From Ruminococcaceae bacterium UBA1865 (GTDB lineage Bacteria; Bacillota; Clostridia; Oscillospirales; Acutalibacteraceae): a stretch of 8,920 nt of DNA. Both the position numbers and the translations under genes were made by a program. The notes beneath the pieces were generated by a model. It did no database searches. It saw only the letters and a program-made list of their open reading frames with translations, and was not told the origin of the DNA. The stretch lies in assembly GCA_002338255.1 (NCBI GenBank), contig DDHX01000004.1, positions 19,363-28,282 of the forward strand. The letters are read 5' to 3'. Positions 5,977 to 8,920 of the stretch are shown here, piece after piece; position 1 is the stretch's first letter; each line of letters starts with the position of its first letter.

Positions 5977-7230
5977 TTAAAGCGGTTTAATCTCCTGAGC
6001 AAATTTTGTAAAGTTGTCGTTAGCTACAAAATTCTTCAGATAAAGGGACCGGCAGTTTTCACGCAGTTCTTTTTTCTTTTGAACAGGCAGAAGAATCATG
6101 GATTTGATTTTTTCCGTAAGCTTGTCCGGTGTAAAGTCAGCGTCAAGAAGAAAACCAGTTTCTCCATTTTTAACAATTTCGCTTGAACCGCCAACATCGG
6201 TTGCAATCGTGGGTATCCCAAACGAGCAAGCCTCCATGATACTGACCGGAAGGCCTTCGGAACTGCTTGTGTTGATAAATAAATCAACGGGGTTATTTTT
6301 ATAAAAATCCATCAGCTCGCTATTTTTTATTTCCCCGGCAAAATCATACTCCATAAAACTCAAGTTCTGTTCCGAATATTTAATTAGCTCATTTAGTGCT
6401 TCGCCGCCGCCAAAATGCGTCCATTTCAAATTTAATCCACTGCCGCTTAATTGTGCAAGCGCCTGTGCCAATAGTTCTACGCGCTTAATTGGTGTAATAT
6501 GGCAGCAGCTCACAATGTGGAACACGCTTCCGTCACTTTCTTTACCAGTTCCAAAATCACGTGTGCCTAGGTATGAAGTTTGAATTTTATCACGGTAATC
6601 GGGATAAGATTCCATTAAGTAATTACTGCCATCTTCCGAGCAAGGGTAAACTTTGTCTATGTTTTTTAGCATGTAGTACCTTAGCGGTAAATAATTTGCG
6701 GAATTCCTGTAGGCATACAAGTCGTAGCGATGTGCCCGGCTGACAGCACGTTTTGCTTTTGCTGTGCAGTACCTTTTCAGCCGCAAGGCAACCATGGCAA
6801 TGTCATGGAACCAATAACTGTAAAAGGTGACCCCGTCGTATTCTTCAAAATTATACTGAGAAAGAATATTAACAGCCTCGTCATAAATAATTTCTGATTT
6901 TGCAATGAAATAACTCAGATACAGCTTCTTTTTCAGCGAACCTTTAACGGCGTTGCACTCGTCCTTTCCCGAATAACCTTTGTAGTCTTTAAAAGGGAAC
7001 TGCCTGGAAATGGCACCGGGCAGGCTATGTTTAACTTTTGAAGTACGGATGTTGTGAATACTTACATTTTCAGGAACGCTTCTGGTTTGCACAGGATGAT
7101 CAGATGTACTTGTAGCAATGATAATCACTTTTTCAAATGTTTTTGCCAGAATAGGAATTTCGTCTTCTATAAATTCTTCACCCTTATCAAAGGGGAAAAC
7201 TTTCGTTAACAGTAATAGGCAGTCCTTCAT
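5977..7230 (-). CDS. Glycosyltransferase, GT4-like (GT-B fold)
   Basis: A 417-residue protein expected to transfer a sugar from a nucleotide donor to a growing surface glycan on the cytoplasmic side. The N-terminal acceptor-side half starts MKDCLLLLTKVFPFDKGEEF, a form seen in capsule and colanic-acid type enzymes, and contains SRAHRYDLY (164-172). The C-terminal donor half begins at about 236 (VFHIVSCCHITPIKRVELL) with the K/R pair at 249-250. It includes THFGGGEAL and ends with SSSEGLPVSIMEACSFGIPTIATDVGGSSEIV, in which E325 and E333 form the EX7E donor motif. No signal peptide or transmembrane helix is seen. The start at 7230 has GGAGGC 7 nt upstream, and a likely promoter lies at 7261-7289. 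It is divergent from the next glycosyltransferase, so together they mark a polysaccharide locus. Donor and acceptor cannot be inferred. Confidence 0.9.
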   Translation of the reverse strand: MKDCLLLLTKVFPFDKGEEFIEDEIPILAKTFEKVIIIATSTSDHPVQTRSVPENVSIHNIRTSKVKHSLPGAISRQFPFKDYKGYSGKDECNAVKGSLKKKLYLSYFIAKSEIIYDEAVNILSQYNFEEYDGVTFYSYWFHDIAMVALRLKRYCTAKAKRAVSRAHRYDLYAYRNSANYLPLRYYMLKNIDKVYPCSEDGSNYLMESYPDYRDKIQTSYLGTRDFGTGKESDGSVFHIVSCCHITPIKRVELLAQALAQLSGSGLNLKWTHFGGGEALNELIKYSEQNLSFMEYDFAGEIKNSELMDFYKNNPVDLFINTSSSEGLPVSIMEACSFGIPTIATDVGGSSEIVKNGETGFLLDADFTPDKLTEKIKSMILLPVQKKKELRENCRSLYLKNFVANDNFTKFAQEIKPL

Positions 7231-7260
7231 TTCAAGAGCCTCCAGATAATTGATGTATAA

Positions 7261-7289
7261 AGAATAGCATACTAAATTTAACTTTTCAA
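7261..7289 (-). promoter_or_regulatory. Putative promoter of the minus-strand glycosyltransferase
   Basis: On the minus strand, TTGAAA (7284-7289) and TATTCT (7261-7266) are 17 bp apart. The leader would be about 24 nt. The region is very AT-rich, which raises the chance of a spurious match. Confidence 0.45.
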
Positions 7290-7317
7290 CATAGTATTTC
7301 TAAATATAAATTCATTA

Positions 7318-7346
7318 TTGTGTTAAATAACAATAAATGCTATAAT
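7318..7346 (+). promoter_or_regulatory. Putative sigma-A promoter of the plus-strand glycosyltransferase unit
   Basis: TTGTGT (7318-7323) and a consensus TATAAT (7341-7346) are 17 bp apart. Transcription should start near 7353, giving a leader of about 90 nt. The -35 and spacer overlap an inverted repeat TTATTGT (7315-7321) / ACAATAA (7330-7336), a possible operator. Confidence 0.65.
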
Positions 7347-7381
7347 CATTAATAATATTTTAGTTTCATGGTGTAATACAG

Positions 7382-7447
7382 ATGTACGATCATTATGAGG
7401 ACGGATTTGTCGCGCCTATAAATAATCCAAATGGGGGAGAACAATGA
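7382..7447 (+). CDS. Possible 21-residue leader peptide overlapping the glycosyltransferase start
   Basis: A short frame, ATG at 7382 to TGA at 7445-7447, begins MYDHYEDGFVAP and ends NPNGGEQ. Its stop overlaps the ATG of the downstream gene (7444-7446) as ATGA, the usual arrangement for translational coupling. A weak GGTG (7370-7373) lies 8 nt before its ATG, and the strong GGGGGAG site of the downstream gene lies inside its last codons. It lies in the predicted 90-nt leader. Nothing in the peptide suggests amino-acid attenuation. It may be a coupling leader or chance. Confidence 0.3.
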   Translation: MYDHYEDGFVAPINNPNGGEQ

Positions 7448-8616
7448 AATTCCTGTATGTCAGTGTTGAGCCCGATCAATCGGACTTGTTTTGCAATACA
7501 ATTCTCGGTCAAATTTTGGGTGTTAGGCAGCTTGGCAATATAGCGGAAGGCGCCTGTATTCATGGCGATGAACTTTTATATTGCACAAAGGACGGAATTA
7601 CACGTTTTCCTCTTCCAATTTCAGACGCAAACCGCGAAGAAACTGCTTGCCGGCTTATTTGTGACGGTATTGAAAAAAACCAATATGATTATGTTTATTT
7701 GCGAGGTTTTTTGATCAATAAAACGCTGCTCAGAGTGGCCGCCTGTGCCAAGTCCAAAAAAATTGGCGCCAAAGTAATTTTTGAGGAAATGAGGTTTCCG
7801 CTTAAGAACGCTTGCGAAGAACTGCTTCAAACCTATAGAAACAGCGGTGATTTTAAAGAGCATCAGAAACTTCGTTCAAAGATGATTCATCATTCGCTTT
7901 TAAAATCCAAATTTTCAGGGGTAGCTGATACGATTGTGGTGTTTGGCGTTCCGACTGAACATGTATGGGGGACACCTTCTATCACTGTTGACAGCGGAAT
8001 TGATGTCAGTACGATTAAATGCCGAACAAAGGTTGAAGCACATGGCGATTCAATTTCTATTTTGGGTGTTGTTGAGAACCCGAAAATTTGCGGTTATGAT
8101 CGTGTGATTCGTGGATTGAAAGCCTACCAAACGAATGTACGCAGGGATAAGATTGTTTTTGATATCGTAGGCGACGATGCGGATGTGCAGGAATTCAAAG
8201 TAATGGTGCAGGAAAATCAGCTTACCGACTGTGTTCGTTTTCTAGGCAAAAAAACTGTTGATGAGATGAATGAACTTTATGATTCCCACACAGTTGCTGT
8301 TTCTTGCTTGGGACTTTATCGGATTGACGGCAGCTATTTTACTTCCCACAGTACAAAGCAGTATTGCGCTGCAGGTATTCCGTTTATCTATGCCTATGAG
8401 GATATAAGCCTTGACAATAATACCCCGTTCGCCTTAAAATTGGCGAATAACGATTCACCGATCAACATCGCTTTAATAGGTGAATTTGTGTGGCGCTGCC
8501 GTTTGAACCAGCGTTTGACGCTGACAGAACGGAAGTTTGCTGAAAAACATTATGACTGGCGGGTAATCATGAAGCGTATTCTTGAATTCACCGCCACAGG
8601 AAGACGGGAGGTCTGA
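7444..8616 (+). CDS. Glycosyltransferase-like protein, GT-B fold, with degenerate donor motif
   Basis: A 390-residue protein with GT-B architecture. The N-terminal half includes YDYVYLRGFL (81-90) and VIFEEMRFPL (111-120). The C-terminal Rossmann half starts at about 204 (SISILGVVENPKICGYDRVIRGLKAY), then IVFDIVGDDADVQEF and CVRFLGKKTVDEMNELYDSHTVAVSCLGLY, matching the usual GT4 order. The donor-binding EX7E motif is not recognisable: in SYFTSHSTKQYCAAGIPFI (297-315) the second Glu aligns with Q306 and the first with Y298. It could be a divergent transferase, an enzyme with a different catalytic arrangement, or a non-catalytic partner. The ATG at 7444 has GGGGGAG 4 nt upstream. The stop (TGA) is followed 2 nt later by the start of a GT2 gene whose ribosome binding site lies inside this gene, so they form one operon. 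Confidence 0.8.
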   Translation: MKFLYVSVEPDQSDLFCNTILGQILGVRQLGNIAEGACIHGDELLYCTKDGITRFPLPISDANREETACRLICDGIEKNQYDYVYLRGFLINKTLLRVAACAKSKKIGAKVIFEEMRFPLKNACEELLQTYRNSGDFKEHQKLRSKMIHHSLLKSKFSGVADTIVVFGVPTEHVWGTPSITVDSGIDVSTIKCRTKVEAHGDSISILGVVENPKICGYDRVIRGLKAYQTNVRRDKIVFDIVGDDADVQEFKVMVQENQLTDCVRFLGKKTVDEMNELYDSHTVAVSCLGLYRIDGSYFTSHSTKQYCAAGIPFIYAYEDISLDNNTPFALKLANNDSPINIALIGEFVWRCRLNQRLTLTERKFAEKHYDWRVIMKRILEFTATGRREV

Positions 8617-8618
8617 TT

Positions 8619-8920
8619 TTGCCAAAAGTAAGCGTAATAGTACCTGTGTATAACGTAAAGAAATATCTAACACAGTGTGTTGACAGTATTTTGGCGCAGA
8701 CACTGAAAGATATTGAAATTCTTTTAATTAACGATGCTTCTACGGACAATTCGCTGGAGCTTGCCCGTGCCTACGAAACAGATTCGCGGGTCAAAGTATT
8801 CGATAAACCCCATGGCGGTCTGGGTCACACACGCAACTATGGCGTTGCCCGCGCGACCGGTAAATACCTCGTATTTATCGACTCGGACGACTGGATTGAC
8901 CCGGAGATGCTCCAAAACTT
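8619..8920 (+). CDS. Glycosyltransferase family 2, N-terminal part (runs off right edge)
   Basis: The 100 residues present are the start of a GT-A fold family 2 transferase, a cytoplasmic enzyme using a nucleotide-sugar and a divalent metal. It begins PKVSVIVPVYNVKKYLTQCV, the family's opening strand and helix. DIEILLINDASTDNS (31-45) follows, with the nucleotide-contacting acid at D39, then GGLGHTRNYGVARATGKYLV (66-85) and the DXD-type FIDSDDW (D88, D90, D91). The start is a TTG at 8619-8621, chosen because GGGAGG (8606-8611) lies 7 nt upstream, there is no nearer ATG or GTG in frame, and the protein would begin exactly where family members do. Only 2 nt separate it from the preceding TGA stop, implying translational coupling. 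Acceptor and sugar specificity lie beyond the edge. Confidence 0.93.
   Translation, partial: MPKVSVIVPVYNVKKYLTQCVDSILAQTLKDIEILLINDASTDNSLELARAYETDSRVKVFDKPHGGLGHTRNYGVARATGKYLVFIDSDDWIDPEMLQN

Noticed and set aside
7353..7443. Riboswitch or T-box in the 90-nt glycosyltransferase leader
   Set aside because: No conserved T-box, GEMM or other riboswitch core and no terminator hairpin were found; the leader is also short for one.
8724..8915. Minus-strand 63-codon frame at the right edge
   Set aside because: Antisense to the GT2 gene, whose VSVIVPVYN and DSDDW motifs clearly fix the coding strand.
1..8920. CRISPR arrays, tRNA genes, insertion sequences, attachment sites
   Set aside because: No regularly spaced repeats, cloverleaf-like segments, transposase motifs or terminal inverted repeats were seen on either strand.

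Overview
The window looks like chromosomal DNA of a low-to-mid GC, spore-forming type Firmicute, most likely a Clostridia member of the Ruminococcaceae/Oscillospiraceae kind. This rests on the strong AGGAGG/GGTGAT ribosome binding sites, sigma-A promoters with 17-18 bp spacers, U-tailed terminators, and the gene families present (an HPr-like protein, an ABC-F protein, NrdR, and the DUF421/DUF4363 pair). Species assignment is inference. TGA is an ordinary stop here: it ends at least three intact genes.

Left part (1-2838): the N-terminal third of a MtaB-type tRNA methylthiotransferase runs off the left edge on the minus strand. Divergent from it is a small HPr-like protein that has lost the phospho-accepting histidine but keeps the regulatory serine motif, closed by a strong terminator. 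Converging on that is an ABC-F ATPase gene (855-2753, minus). It is full length except for one in-frame TGA inside the second Walker A motif; the frame stays open and conserved on both sides. A clear promoter and a hairpin at the expected 5' end of the message precede it.

Middle (2839-5805): a small all-helical protein of unknown function (minus) is divergent from a TIM-barrel sugar phosphate isomerase/epimerase-like gene (plus). The latter is followed by nrdR, the ATP/dATP-sensing repressor of ribonucleotide reductase genes, with its own promoter and terminator. A NrdR-box-like palindrome sits just upstream of the nrdR promoter. Then comes a minus-strand two-gene unit, a YetF-like DUF421 membrane protein and a DUF4363 protein, coupled by an ATGA overlap.

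Right part (5977-8920): a surface-polysaccharide type cluster. A GT4-like glycosyltransferase on the minus strand is divergent from a second GT-B-like protein whose donor-site glutamates look degenerate. A GT2 glycosyltransferase follows it with a TTG start 2 nt after the stop and continues past the right edge. A 21-codon upstream reading frame ends in an ATGA overlap with the start of the second glycosyltransferase and may couple its translation.

No tRNA, rRNA, CRISPR array, insertion sequence or phage gene was seen. The observation most worth checking is the TGA-interrupted ABC-F gene. Next come the His-less HPr, the short overlapping upstream ORF, and an orphan terminator-like hairpin at 5928-5967.
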